DNA of 64,000 bases from TMP-86 sp044226865 (GTDB lineage: Bacteria; Pseudomonadota; Gammaproteobacteria; Steroidobacterales; Steroidobacteraceae). Position 1 is the first letter of the stretch. Every line of letters begins with the position of its first letter. Positions 29,272 through 37,988 of the stretch are shown piece by piece. Made by a program: the position numbers and the translations under genes. The notes beneath the pieces are model-generated. The model had not been told where the DNA came from, did no database searches, and saw nothing but the letters and a program-made list of their open reading frames with translations. The stretch lies in contig JBGAGE010000008.1 of the NCBI GenBank assembly GCA_044226865.1, positions 186,001 to 250,000 on the forward strand. Direction: 5' to 3'.

Positions 29272-30132
29272 CTACATCGATGTTCTGACGGACCATAATT
29301 CAGGAAAGAAGCGCAGTTCCAGCGCCTTGTTCAGGTACGACACCCCACCGGTGCCACCGGTGCCGGGTTTGTAGCCGATGATACGCTCGACGGTTTTCAT
29401 GTGGCTGAAGCGCCAGATCTGGAATTTGTAGTCCAGGTCGACCAGCCGTTCGGCCAACTCGTACAAATCCCACTCCTTGTCGGAGTTGTGATAGACGCTG
29501 AGCCACGCCGCGGTGACCTGCTTGCTGGCGACATACGGCTGCGAGAAATCGCGGTCGATCGCGCCTGCGGGGATATCGATGCCACGACGGCTCAGCAGGC
29601 GCAGCGTCTCATCGTACAGGCTCGGCGCATGCAGCAGGCGCTGCAGCGCCTCGTACACGGCAGGCTCGGTGCGGAACACCTCGATCATGCGGGCGTTCTT
29701 GTTGCCGATGAGGAACTCGAGCATGCGGTACTGATGCGACTGAAACCCCGAGGAGGTGCCGAGGGTGTTGCGGAAGGCCGAATAATCCGACGGGGTGATG
29801 GTGGCCAGCACCTCCCAGGATTGCAGCAATTGCTGCTGGATGAGCGACACCCGCGTCAGCATCTTGAAGGAAGGGTCGAGATCGTCGCGCCGCACGCAAT
29901 CGATGACGCCGTTGAGTTCGTGCAGGCAGAGCTTCATCCACAGCTCGGAAGTCTGGTGCAGCGTGATGAACAGCATCTCGTCGTGATGATGCGACAGCGG
30001 TTGCTGCGCGCCGAGCAAAAGGTCCAGCTTCAAGTACTGGCCGTAGCTCAGCGACTTGCTCAGGTCCCAATGAACGCCCTCATCGCTGAGATCGACGAAG
30101 GGCTTGGAAGCCGAAGGCGGCGGCGTGGCCAT
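29272..30132 (-). CDS. kynA: Tryptophan 2,3-dioxygenase
   Basis: A 286-residue haem enzyme opening the indole ring of tryptophan to N-formylkynurenine. Family segments: SYGQYLKLDLLLGAQ, HHDEMLFITLHQTSELWMKL, LGTSSGFQSHQYRMLEFLIG, and the C-terminal YKPGTGGTGGVSYLNKAL with the substrate-binding threonine. Its ATG overlaps the stop of the upstream metallopeptidase as TGATG. No kynurenine formamidase or kynureninase lies nearby. Placement directly upstream of an aromatic biosynthesis gene is odd for a catabolic enzyme. Confidence 0.95.
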   Translation of the reverse strand: MATPPPSASKPFVDLSDEGVHWDLSKSLSYGQYLKLDLLLGAQQPLSHHHDEMLFITLHQTSELWMKLCLHELNGVIDCVRRDDLDPSFKMLTRVSLIQQQLLQSWEVLATITPSDYSAFRNTLGTSSGFQSHQYRMLEFLIGNKNARMIEVFRTEPAVYEALQRLLHAPSLYDETLRLLSRRGIDIPAGAIDRDFSQPYVASKQVTAAWLSVYHNSDKEWDLYELAERLVDLDYKFQIWRFSHMKTVERIIGYKPGTGGTGGVSYLNKALELRFFPELWSVRTSM

Positions 30133-30857
30133 CAGCCCTTGAACACCCAGTCGGGCACGGCCCGCCAGCCGGCTGTCAATTGCCGGTCCAGCCGGCGGAA
30201 ATCCGGTTCGTGCAATTCCACCGTGCGCCAGAAGGCGGCCGAGTGGTTCAGGTGCTGCAGGTGCGACAACTCATGCACCATGAGATAACGCACGACCTCG
30301 GGTGGCATGAACAAAAGCGAACAGTTCAGGCTGATCTTGCCGCGCGACGAACAGGAACCCCAGCGCGTGCGCTGGCGGCGAATGGTGGCACCCGTCATGG
30401 CAAAGCCCAGTTCCCGGGACAGATCCCATATCTGCGGAACCAACCTGCGCTGCGCCGACTGCACCAGCCACGCGCGCAGCAAAGCCAGGGCGGCCGGCAC
30501 ATCACGGGCCTGCAGCCGGACCGTGTCCGTCTCATGGCGCAGACGGCGGCGCTCATCGCACGACCATCGCACTTCGAAGCGTTCACCGGTGGACGGAAAA
30601 TGCACCGCCGGAGGAACGGCCGGTGCGGGCACGACCCGCGCGCCCATTTCAGCGATCTTGCGGTCGATCCAGGTGGTGTTGCGGTTGACGAAGGCCCGCA
30701 CCGTGCCCGGCGCCACGCCGCGCGGCACGACCACCTCGACATGGCCGCCGATGTGCACGCGCACGGTGAGCCGCCGCGCCCGCGGACTGACGCGGACGGC
30801 GAAGGGTTCTGCGGCGCTGCGCGCATCGAACAGGGACAATTGCGGTGTGCCGGACAT
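30132..30857 (-). CDS. YgjP-like zinc metallopeptidase-fold protein (DUF45)
   Basis: A 241-residue protein with the zinc motif HELSHLQHLNHSAAFW near residues 196-211 and the preceding RWGSCSSRGKISLN that marks the YgjP/SprT-like (DUF45, WLM) family. No signal peptide. YgjP of Escherichia coli has been described as a nucleotide pyrophosphatase, so a peptidase activity should not be assumed. ATG at 30857 was chosen; a TTG six codons earlier is less likely. It overlaps kynA by one base and appears to be the first gene of the operon with kynA and the class I DAHP synthase. Confidence 0.85.
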   Translation of the reverse strand: MSGTPQLSLFDARSAAEPFAVRVSPRARRLTVRVHIGGHVEVVVPRGVAPGTVRAFVNRNTTWIDRKIAEMGARVVPAPAVPPAVHFPSTGERFEVRWSCDERRRLRHETDTVRLQARDVPAALALLRAWLVQSAQRRLVPQIWDLSRELGFAMTGATIRRQRTRWGSCSSRGKISLNCSLLFMPPEVVRYLMVHELSHLQHLNHSAAFWRTVELHEPDFRRLDRQLTAGWRAVPDWVFKG

Positions 30858-30901
30858 GCGCGCGCATGATAGCAATTTTGGCCGCCGTTCTCTGCCCGCA
30901 C

Positions 30902-31681
30902 TTAACGGTTGAGTTGCGCGATTTCCGCCTGCGCGGCCTTGTAATCCGGGGCGATGATCAAGGCCTTCTCCAGCCAGTTGCGCGCCCCGAGTTCATCGCC
31001 GCGCACGCGCAGCGCATGCCCCATGAGCAGGTAGCACTCCGCATGGCCCCATCCGGGCGCTTCCTCGTTCGTGGCCGGCGAATGCTCGAACAATTCGGCC
31101 GCCCTCTCCAACTCCGGTGGCACCGGACCCGCGTCGCCTGCCACCGCGAGTTGTTGCAGTGCCTGGCCCAGCTTCACGCGCGGATTGCGCGCATCGGCGC
31201 GCGCGGCACGCTGCAGCGCCTCGACGGCGCGCGACCGCAGGAACACCGCCTGCAGCTTGCGCTCTCCGGCCAGCTCCATCCAGCAGATGGCCTGCAGGGC
31301 CAGGACCTCCGCCGACACCGCCTCCCCCTGGTCCAGCTCGGACAATTGCGAGGCGCATTCCTGCAGCGGTTGCGCGGCTGCCTGGCGCCGGCTTCGCAGC
31401 AACAATCCGAGCCGGTAGTCAGCGTGGGCAAGGTGGTAACGGGCGGCGGTAGTGGCATGTTCGCCCCGCACCTGATCGGCGAGCGACTGGCGCAGCGAGC
31501 GCAGCCGCCCCAAGTCCTCGGTCTGGTAGGCATAGGTGATCTGTGCCTGCAGATCGCCGCCCTCCTGCGCCGCGGCCGGGACGGACATAACGCCCGCCAG
31601 CACGAGACCGAACGCCGCGCAGCGCGACTTCCATGCCGATGACTTCGAAGCCTTCACCGTTTGACGATAGCATAGTGCCAT
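30902..31681 (-). CDS. Secreted tetratricopeptide-repeat-like protein of unknown function
   Basis: A protein of about 259 residues with a signal peptide (hydrophobic AAFGLVLAGVMSVPAAAQ) and then only helical pairs with TPR spacing, clearest at the C-terminus (AECYLLMGHALRVRGDELGA then ALIIAPDYKAAQAEI). No enzymatic motif. The ATG at 31681 overlaps the tatD ATG on the other strand by two bases; a GTG at 31657 would avoid this and still give a complete signal peptide, so the start is uncertain. It may scaffold a periplasmic complex. Confidence 0.72.
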   Translation of the reverse strand: MALCYRQTVKASKSSAWKSRCAAFGLVLAGVMSVPAAAQEGGDLQAQITYAYQTEDLGRLRSLRQSLADQVRGEHATTAARYHLAHADYRLGLLLRSRRQAAAQPLQECASQLSELDQGEAVSAEVLALQAICWMELAGERKLQAVFLRSRAVEALQRAARADARNPRVKLGQALQQLAVAGDAGPVPPELERAAELFEHSPATNEEAPGWGHAECYLLMGHALRVRGDELGARNWLEKALIIAPDYKAAQAEIAQLNR

Positions 31682-32489
31682 GTCACCACCGGAACTGATC
31701 GACATAGGCGCCAATCTCACGCATGCAAGCTTCGCAGCCGATCTCGATGAGGTGCTCGCCGCCGCCGCGCACGCTGGGGTGATCGCGCAGGTGGTCACCG
31801 GGGCGGATCTCGACAGCTCGCTCAAGGCGTTCGAACTCGCCGGCAGCCACCCCGGCCTGCTATGGAGCACGGCCGGCGTCCACCCGCATCATGCAGCGCA
31901 GCTGCAGGCGCATCAATGGGACCAGTTCCAGGCGCTGCTGCGCCGGCCGCAGGTGGTTGCCGCCGGGGAATGCGGACTGGATTACTTCCGCAACTTCTCG
32001 CCGCGCGAGGCGCAGCTTGCCGCCTTCCGGCGCCAGCTCGAATGGGCGGTTGCCGCCGGCAAGCCCGTGTTCCTGCATCAGCGCGATGCGCATGATGACT
32101 TCGTGGCAGTGCTGGCGGAGTACGCGCCGCAGCTTTCAGGCGCCGTGGCGCATTGCTTCACCGAAGGCCCGCGGGAACTCGAGGAATACCTGCGGCTGGG
32201 ATGCGCCATCGGCGTCACCGGCTGGGTGTGCGATGAGCGCCGCGGGCAACGCCTGCGCGAGGCAGTGCCGCTGATTCCAGCGGCGCGGTTGATGGTGGAG
32301 ACCGATGCGCCCTATCTGTTGCCGCGCGACCTGCGGCCGATGCCATCGTCGCGCCGCAACGAGCCCCGCTACCTGCCGCATGTGGTGCGCGCCATCGCCG
32401 CGCTGCGCGGGGAAAGCTTCGAGGCCGTGGCGTCCATGACCACCGCGAATGCGCGTGCATTTTTCGGCTTGGGTGCAGGGCCCGGCTGA
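31680..32489 (+). CDS. tatD: TatD-family 3'-5' exonuclease
   Basis: A 269-residue metal-dependent hydrolase. It follows Escherichia coli TatD itself rather than the YcfH or YjjV paralogues: the N-terminus IDIGANLTH, then WSTAGVHPHHA, GECGLDYFRNFS, PVFLHQRDAHDDF, HCFTEG, GITGWVCDERRG-like VTGWVCDERRG, and VETDAPYLLPRDLRP followed by SSRRNEPRYLPH. TatD degrades single-stranded DNA and RNA and helps in oxidative damage repair. Its ATG overlaps the ATG of the divergent TPR gene. Confidence 0.93.
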   Translation: MSPPELIDIGANLTHASFAADLDEVLAAAAHAGVIAQVVTGADLDSSLKAFELAGSHPGLLWSTAGVHPHHAAQLQAHQWDQFQALLRRPQVVAAGECGLDYFRNFSPREAQLAAFRRQLEWAVAAGKPVFLHQRDAHDDFVAVLAEYAPQLSGAVAHCFTEGPRELEEYLRLGCAIGVTGWVCDERRGQRLREAVPLIPAARLMVETDAPYLLPRDLRPMPSSRRNEPRYLPHVVRAIAALRGESFEAVASMTTANARAFFGLGAGPG

Positions 32490-32492
32490 GGA

Positions 32493-32513
32493 GCCCCGCG
32501 CCATGGCCGGGGC
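32493..32513. terminator. Hairpin between convergent tatD and NERD genes
   Basis: GCCCCG and CGGGGC pair around a nine-base loop in the 32-base gap between two convergent stops. No T-run follows on either strand; a weak call. Confidence 0.4.
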
Positions 32514-32521
32514 GGCGATGC

Positions 32522-33121
32522 TCAGAGGCTGGTGAAAGCGTGCGGACTCGGGCGCAGTTGCGACTTCACCCGCGCCCAGGATTCATTGAGCTTCTCGAAC
32601 TGTGGCGCGGAGCGCGCGCTGCGATTGACCAACGGGAATTCGACCTCCAGGTCATCCAACATCAGCACCCACTTGGGCATGCCCTTGGTGAACTTGCCCT
32701 GGTTGGAGAACACCAGCCTTCCCTCCACCGGCGCATCCCCAGCCAGCATCTTCACCGCGGCAACGCGGTCGTACAGCGAGGGCTGCGGATTGTCGAAGGT
32801 GAACCGTTGCTTGCGTGACATGACCGTCCACTCGCTCATTTGATCGCCGCCGAAGATCACGCCGACCACGCGGCGGGTATCCAGTACCACCAGGCCCTTC
32901 TGGGTGAGCAACAGGTGGTCGATGTGAATGAAGCCGCCCATGCCATCGGGCACCAACACCTGGTGCGCCGCATCGTAGGCGATGCGTTCCAGGCGCAGGA
33001 GCAGCGCCTTGCGGCGGGAATGCCGCTGCCACAGGCGCACGCCGAAATAGATGGCCGCGCCGATCGCGGCCAGCACGGCGGCGATCAGCGCCAGGCGCAA
33101 TTGCAGTTCCGCCGGGATCAT
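32522..33121 (-). CDS. Membrane-anchored NERD-domain protein at the end of the thr operon
   Basis: A 199-residue protein with an N-terminal transmembrane helix (about 8-28, LALIAAVLAAIGAAIYFGV), a basic stop-transfer stretch, then a NERD (nuclease-related) domain seen in HIDHLLLTQKGLVVLDTR and the later VFSNQGKFTKG. NERD proteins are suspected nucleic-acid-processing factors, but activity here is unproven; the usual lysine of the nuclease core is not obvious. The ATG overlaps the thrC stop as ATGA, so it is translated from the threonine operon. Confidence 0.78.
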   Translation of the reverse strand: MIPAELQLRLALIAAVLAAIGAAIYFGVRLWQRHSRRKALLLRLERIAYDAAHQVLVPDGMGGFIHIDHLLLTQKGLVVLDTRRVVGVIFGGDQMSEWTVMSRKQRFTFDNPQPSLYDRVAAVKMLAGDAPVEGRLVFSNQGKFTKGMPKWVLMLDDLEVEFPLVNRSARSAPQFEKLNESWARVKSQLRPSPHAFTSL

Positions 33122-34419
33122 CGCAATGCCTCGCTCAATGCGGCCAGCTGCGGCGCCACATCCGTGCAATGCGCCGGCAGGCTCAGGAGCCGCGCGAGGC
33201 TGTCGGGAACCGGCACCTGCGCCTTGATCAGCGGTTCGACCACATCGTTGAACTTGGCGGGATGCGCGGTGGCCACCAGCACCCACGGCCGGCGGCGCTC
33301 CTCGGCAGGCAGGCGCCGGTAGACTTCGGCCGCCGTGGCGGTATGCGGGCACCAGATGCGGCCGAACGCCCGGTAGTCCTCGGCAATGCGCGCGCGAATC
33401 GTGGCGTCGTCCACCGTATCGGCGCTGATCTGCTCGCGCAGGGCCTGCACATCCGCAAACTGGCCGCGCAGCCGCTCCATGTTGCTCGGGTTCCCCACGT
33501 CCATGGCGGAGGCCAGCGTGGCGATGCTGGCGCGCGGCTGCCATTGGCCGCTCGACAAGTAGTCGGGCACGGTGCGGTTGGCATTGTGCGCCAGCACCAG
33601 CCGCCCCATCGGAAAGCCCAGGAGCCGCGCCCACACGGCCGCCGACACATTGCCAAGGTTGCCGGAGGGCACGATGTAGCAAGGCTTCTGCCCCGTCTGC
33701 CGGTGCAACTGCAGGCTGGAGGCGGCGTAGTACACCAGCTGCGGCAGCAGCCGGCCGATGTTGATGCTGTTGGCGGAACTGAAGCGGTGCTCGGCGCGCA
33801 GGCGTTCGTCCAGGAACGCCTCCTTCACCATGCGCTGGCAATCATCGAAGGTGCCGCTGACGCGCAGGGCACTGACGTTATCGCCCCAGCAGGTCAGCTG
33901 TTGTTCCTGGCGGGCGCTGACCAGGTTCTTCGGAAACAGGATGACCACGCGCGCCCAAGGGCGCCGGTGAAAGGCAGCCGCCACTGCACCCCCGGTGTCG
34001 CCCGAGGTGGCAACCAGGATGGTGGTGGGCTTTGCGTCCGGGGGCTGCAGGCGCTGCAGGCACTCCGCCAGGAAGCGCGCGCCGAAATCCTTGAACGCGG
34101 CGGTGGGTCCATGGAACAACTCCAGCACGTGCAGCGGCGCATCGCTTCCCTGCACCGGCGTGGTGGGCGCCGGGATCGCCAATGCGGCGTCGGCTATCTC
34201 GCCGAAACTGGACTCGAGCCGGTCGCCTTCGAAGAAACCGGCCAGCGCCACCCGGGCCACGCTCGGCAGGCTCGCGGGTTCGCAGGTCCGGGAATGATCC
34301 ACCGAGGGCATGCGCGCGGGCAGGAACAGGCCGCCGTCCGGGGCCAAACCCGTCTCGATGGCGGCGCTCAAGGAAACGCCCGGCGATTGACCGCGGGTGC
34401 TGTGAAAGGTCAGCGGCAT
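33118..34419 (-). CDS. thrC: Threonine synthase
   Basis: A 433-residue pyridoxal-phosphate enzyme converting O-phosphohomoserine to threonine. The cofactor lysine is K110 in AAFKDFGARF; ATSGDTGGAVAAAF and VPSGNLGNVSAA are the phosphate-binding loops. The N-terminus FHSTRGQSP is typical of the longer gammaproteobacterial type. Its ATG begins immediately after the thrB stop (TAGATG) and its stop overlaps the NERD gene. Confidence 0.95.
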   Translation of the reverse strand: MPLTFHSTRGQSPGVSLSAAIETGLAPDGGLFLPARMPSVDHSRTCEPASLPSVARVALAGFFEGDRLESSFGEIADAALAIPAPTTPVQGSDAPLHVLELFHGPTAAFKDFGARFLAECLQRLQPPDAKPTTILVATSGDTGGAVAAAFHRRPWARVVILFPKNLVSARQEQQLTCWGDNVSALRVSGTFDDCQRMVKEAFLDERLRAEHRFSSANSINIGRLLPQLVYYAASSLQLHRQTGQKPCYIVPSGNLGNVSAAVWARLLGFPMGRLVLAHNANRTVPDYLSSGQWQPRASIATLASAMDVGNPSNMERLRGQFADVQALREQISADTVDDATIRARIAEDYRAFGRIWCPHTATAAEVYRRLPAEERRRPWVLVATAHPAKFNDVVEPLIKAQVPVPDSLARLLSLPAHCTDVAPQLAALSEALR

Positions 34420-35352
34420 CTAGGCCTTCACCACGCGGGCCCCGTAATTCTCAATCGAGGAAATCCAATGATCCGACTTCAGCTCGTGGCGCGCAAATGC
34501 CGCCACCATGGCGCCGCGAACGGCCTCCGCGTATTGGAATTCCACCCAGGCAAACACCGTCGGGCCGGCGCCTGAAATGGAGCAGCCCAACGCGCCGGCG
34601 GACATCGCGGCGCGCTTGACGTCCTTGAAGCCGGGAATCAGCGAGGAACGCTGCGGCTCGATGATCACGTCGTTGAAGGAGTCGCGGATCATGTCCAGGT
34701 CGTTGGAATAGCAGCCGCTGATGAACCCGGCGAGATTGGCGGTCTGCCAGACGAAATCCGAGCGCGAGATGTCGGTCTTGAGCACGGCGCGCGCCTCGCG
34801 CGTCCCCAGGTACATGTGCGGGTGCACGATGACACATCGCAGCGAAGGCGGCACCGGGATGGACTTGACCCGCGGGTTGTCGATGCCCACGGTGAGCGTC
34901 AGTCCGCCGAACAGGCAGGGCGCGATGTTGTCCACGTGCACCGAGCCGCTGGCCACCACCTCTCCTTCCATGGCGAAACGCAGCAGGTTGATGCGGGCCA
35001 CCGGGTCTTCGAGCAGGGCATTCGCGGCCACCACCGCGGCGACGGCCGAGGCGGCCGAGCCACCCATGCCGGAACCCAACGGGATGCCCTTTTCGATGTC
35101 GATCTCGAAGCCGAATTTGAGTTTCAGCGACTCATGCATGGCCTGCACGGCGCGACCCGCGGTGTTTTGCGCAGGCACCACCGGCAATTGCCCGGCAATC
35201 CCCGTGATGCTGTTGATGCGCACCGTCGGCTCCTCGATGCGGCGGATGCGCACGCGATCGCCCAGCGCCTCGACGGTGTGTCCGAGGATGTCGAAGCCGA
35301 TGCCGACATTGGCAACAGTGGCCGGCGCAAAGGCGGTGACGTCTGACAGCAA
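34420..35352 (-). CDS. thrB: Homoserine kinase (GHMP family)
   Basis: A 310-residue kinase phosphorylating homoserine. FAPATVANVGIGFDILG and IPLGSGMGGSAASAVAA are the GHMP substrate and ATP loops, and GCSISGAGPTVFAW is motif 3. Translation most likely starts at TTG 35352, since AGGAGA lies five bases upstream and the thrA stop lies seven codons or fewer away; no ATG fits. The gene lies between thrA and thrC in the usual order. Confidence 0.94.
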   Translation of the reverse strand: MLSDVTAFAPATVANVGIGFDILGHTVEALGDRVRIRRIEEPTVRINSITGIAGQLPVVPAQNTAGRAVQAMHESLKLKFGFEIDIEKGIPLGSGMGGSAASAVAAVVAANALLEDPVARINLLRFAMEGEVVASGSVHVDNIAPCLFGGLTLTVGIDNPRVKSIPVPPSLRCVIVHPHMYLGTREARAVLKTDISRSDFVWQTANLAGFISGCYSNDLDMIRDSFNDVIIEPQRSSLIPGFKDVKRAAMSAGALGCSISGAGPTVFAWVEFQYAEAVRGAMVAAFARHELKSDHWISSIENYGARVVKA

Positions 35353-35361
35353 GGGGTTCTC

Positions 35362-37833
35362 CTAGAGGTTCGCGCCGAGATAGGCCGACAGGCGCAACAG
35401 GTCGGAAAACACGCCGCCCGCCGTGACTTCGGGGCCGGCCCCCGGACCCTGCACGATCAGCGGATTGTGGCAGTAGCGGCGCGTTGCGTAGCGCACCACG
35501 TTGTCGGTGAGCGCGATGTGTGCAAATGCATGGCTGCCGTCCAGGCGCGTAAGCCCCACGGTGGCGCTGCCTTCGGCGGTGACGCGGCCCACATAGCGCA
35601 GCACCTGCCCCGCCTTCTTTGCGGATTGCAGCAGATTGGCCATGTCGGCATCGAATTCGGGCAGGCGGCGCAGGAACTCCTCGATGCTGCTGCCTTCGAG
35701 CGCCTTGGGCACGAGGCCCTCGACCTTCACGTCGGCCATCTCGAGCTTCAGGCCCATCTCGCGGCCCAGGATGATGAGCTTGCGCGCCACGTCCAGCCCG
35801 GAAAGGTCATCGCGGGGATCGGGCTCGGTATAGCCCTTGTTCTTGGCATCCAGCACGATGGAGGAGAACGGCTTGCTGCCATCGAACACATTGAACAGGT
35901 ACGCCAGCGTGCCCGAAAAGATGCCCTCGATGCTGGTGATGTCATCGCCGGTCTCGCGCAGATCGCGCAGGGTATGAATGACGGGCAATCCCGCGCCCAC
36001 CGTCGCCTCATACAGGTAATGCGTATTGGAGCCGCGGCGCGCGGCCTTCAGGCTCTGGTAGTAGGCGAAGGCACCACTGTTGGCCTTCTTGTTCGGCGTG
36101 ACGATGTGAATGCCGCGCTTGAGCCAGTCGGCATAGTGGGAAGCGACATCCGCACTCGCCGTGCAATCCACGATCACCGCGTGCGGGATGTGATCGGCCT
36201 GAACGAAGTTCGCGAACTTCGCGAGGTCGAGTTTTTCCGCGCCATTGGCGAGGCGCGCCGCCACCTGTGCGGGATCCACGCCCTGCTCATCGAGCAGCAT
36301 GCTCTTGGAACTGGCGATGGCGCGCACCCGCAGGTCGAGGTTGGAGTCCTTGCGCAGGCGTCCCACCTGCGAGGCGATCTGCTCCAGCAGCACGCGCCCG
36401 ACGGTGCCCGGGCCGATCAATCCGATGGACAGCGTGTTGGGAGAGAGATAGAAACTGGCGTGCACGGCACGCAGACCCTTGGCAGCGCCCTTGCCATCGA
36501 CCACCACCGAGATGTTGCGCTCGGAAGCGCCCTGCGCGATGGCGCGCACGTTCACGCCGGCAGCGCCAAGCGCATCGAAGACCTTGGCCGCGACGCCATG
36601 CGCACCTGCCATGCCATCGCCCACCACGGCGAGGATGGACAAGCCTTTGTCCACGTCCACGCTCTGGATCTGCCCATCGCGCAATTCGGCATCGAACGCA
36701 CGCCGCACCGCGGCTTCGGCGGCCACGGACTGCGCCTCGGGAATCGCAAAACAGATGGAATGCTCGGAGCTGCCCTGGGAAATGAGGATCACCGAGATGC
36801 CTGCATCCCGCAGCGCGCCGAACAGGCGCTGCGCCGTGCCAGGCACGCCGATCATCCCGGCGCCTTCGAGGTTCACCAGCGCCACCGGATCGATGCTGGT
36901 GATGCCCTTGACCGTCAGCTGCGAATTCGGCTTCGCGCAGATCAGCGTTCCGGCCTTCTCCGGCGCGAACGTATTGCGGATGTAGATGGGAATGTCGCGC
37001 GCCACGGCCGGCGCCATGGTCTGCGGATGAATGACCTTGGCGCCGAAGTACGCCAGTTCCATGGCCTCGTTGTAGGAGAGCTGGTCGATCACCTGCGCAT
37101 TGGGCACGAGGCGCGGGTCGGCCGAGAGCACGCCGTCGACGTCGGTCCAGATGTGGATTTCCTCGGAATTGAGCAACGCACCGAAGATGGAGCCGGAGAA
37201 ATCACTGCCGTTACGGCCGAGGGTGGTGGGAATGCCCCGCACAGTGGTGGCGAGAAAACCCGTGATGATGGCGCGCCCGCGGAAATCCGCCGGCAAGAGC
37301 TTGGCGATGTTGCGCTCGCTGGCCGGCCATTGCACGGCGGGACCGAGCGACCCCCATTCCACCTCCACCACCTGGCGCGCGTCGATCCACACCACCTCAC
37401 CCTTGATCTTGCCGCGTTCGCGCAGATACGGGGTGAACAGCCGGGTAGACCAGATCTCGCCGAATCCGGACACCACGTCGCGAACCGCATCCGGCGCGGA
37501 GCTGATGAGGCGAACCGTCTGCAACATGCCGGCGATGTCGCGGCAGTCGCTCTCGACAGAGGCCATGTAGGCGGCGCAGGCGGGCTTGGACAGCAACTCC
37601 GTGGCGATGCCGCGGTGCCGGTCCTCGATGGCCTTCAGCGGCGCGAGAAAGTCCCCACCAGCCACCGCCGTGCCGAGCAGTCCCAGCAACGCATCGGTGA
37701 TGCCGCGGCACGCGGACAGCACCACGCCTTCACGGGCGCGCGGCGATGATTCGATGATGGCGGCGACCCGGGCAAAGCAGTTCGCATCCGCTACGCTTGA
37801 GCCGCCGAATTTGTGAACGATCCATTTTTCCAT
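35362..37833 (-). CDS. thrA: Bifunctional aspartokinase/homoserine dehydrogenase I
   Basis: An 823-residue fusion carrying the first and third steps of threonine synthesis. The kinase half begins MEKWIVHKFGGSSVADA and has LGRNGSDFSGSIFGALL; a regulatory ACT region follows (VSVILISQGSSEHSI and the repeat VRAIAQGASERNISVVV); the dehydrogenase half has the Rossmann start IGLIGPGTVGRVLLEQI and VTPNKKANSG with the catalytic region PDPRDDLSGLDVARK. Full-length and intact. ATG at 37833 fits known N-termini. It heads the thrABC operon; no threonine/isoleucine-rich leader peptide is visible upstream. Confidence 0.95.
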   Translation of the reverse strand: MEKWIVHKFGGSSVADANCFARVAAIIESSPRAREGVVLSACRGITDALLGLLGTAVAGGDFLAPLKAIEDRHRGIATELLSKPACAAYMASVESDCRDIAGMLQTVRLISSAPDAVRDVVSGFGEIWSTRLFTPYLRERGKIKGEVVWIDARQVVEVEWGSLGPAVQWPASERNIAKLLPADFRGRAIITGFLATTVRGIPTTLGRNGSDFSGSIFGALLNSEEIHIWTDVDGVLSADPRLVPNAQVIDQLSYNEAMELAYFGAKVIHPQTMAPAVARDIPIYIRNTFAPEKAGTLICAKPNSQLTVKGITSIDPVALVNLEGAGMIGVPGTAQRLFGALRDAGISVILISQGSSEHSICFAIPEAQSVAAEAAVRRAFDAELRDGQIQSVDVDKGLSILAVVGDGMAGAHGVAAKVFDALGAAGVNVRAIAQGASERNISVVVDGKGAAKGLRAVHASFYLSPNTLSIGLIGPGTVGRVLLEQIASQVGRLRKDSNLDLRVRAIASSKSMLLDEQGVDPAQVAARLANGAEKLDLAKFANFVQADHIPHAVIVDCTASADVASHYADWLKRGIHIVTPNKKANSGAFAYYQSLKAARRGSNTHYLYEATVGAGLPVIHTLRDLRETGDDITSIEGIFSGTLAYLFNVFDGSKPFSSIVLDAKNKGYTEPDPRDDLSGLDVARKLIILGREMGLKLEMADVKVEGLVPKALEGSSIEEFLRRLPEFDADMANLLQSAKKAGQVLRYVGRVTAEGSATVGLTRLDGSHAFAHIALTDNVVRYATRRYCHNPLIVQGPGAGPEVTAGGVFSDLLRLSAYLGANL

Positions 37834-37910
37834 ACTGCAACTCACCGCCGAGCCCCTTGCATCCCAAGGCTTGAAGCGATTCTCTTGTTTGAACGATACG
37901 AAGGCGGCAA

Positions 37911-37924
37911 ATTGCCTTGGCAAT
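37911..37924. promoter_or_regulatory. Short palindrome between thrA and the divergent xdhC-like gene
   Basis: ATTGCC-TT-GGCAAT is an inverted repeat of two six-base arms in the 155-base divergent region. Its position between two promoters makes an operator possible; no regulator is suggested by the sequence. A TACACT box near 37974 could serve the xdhC-like gene. Confidence 0.3.
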
Positions 37925-37988
37925 CACACACTTTAATGGTTGCGATGCCTCTCAAGCAAGCGCCAAACCCGCTACACTGAAGGCCACG

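Noticed and set aside
35467..37749. A 760-codon open frame antisense to thrA
   Set aside because: Same cause as above; thrA is a complete and well-recognised gene on the other strand.
37834..37988. A threonine/isoleucine attenuator upstream of thrA
   Set aside because: No short frame rich in Thr or Ile codons and no terminator hairpin with T-run is present in this gap.
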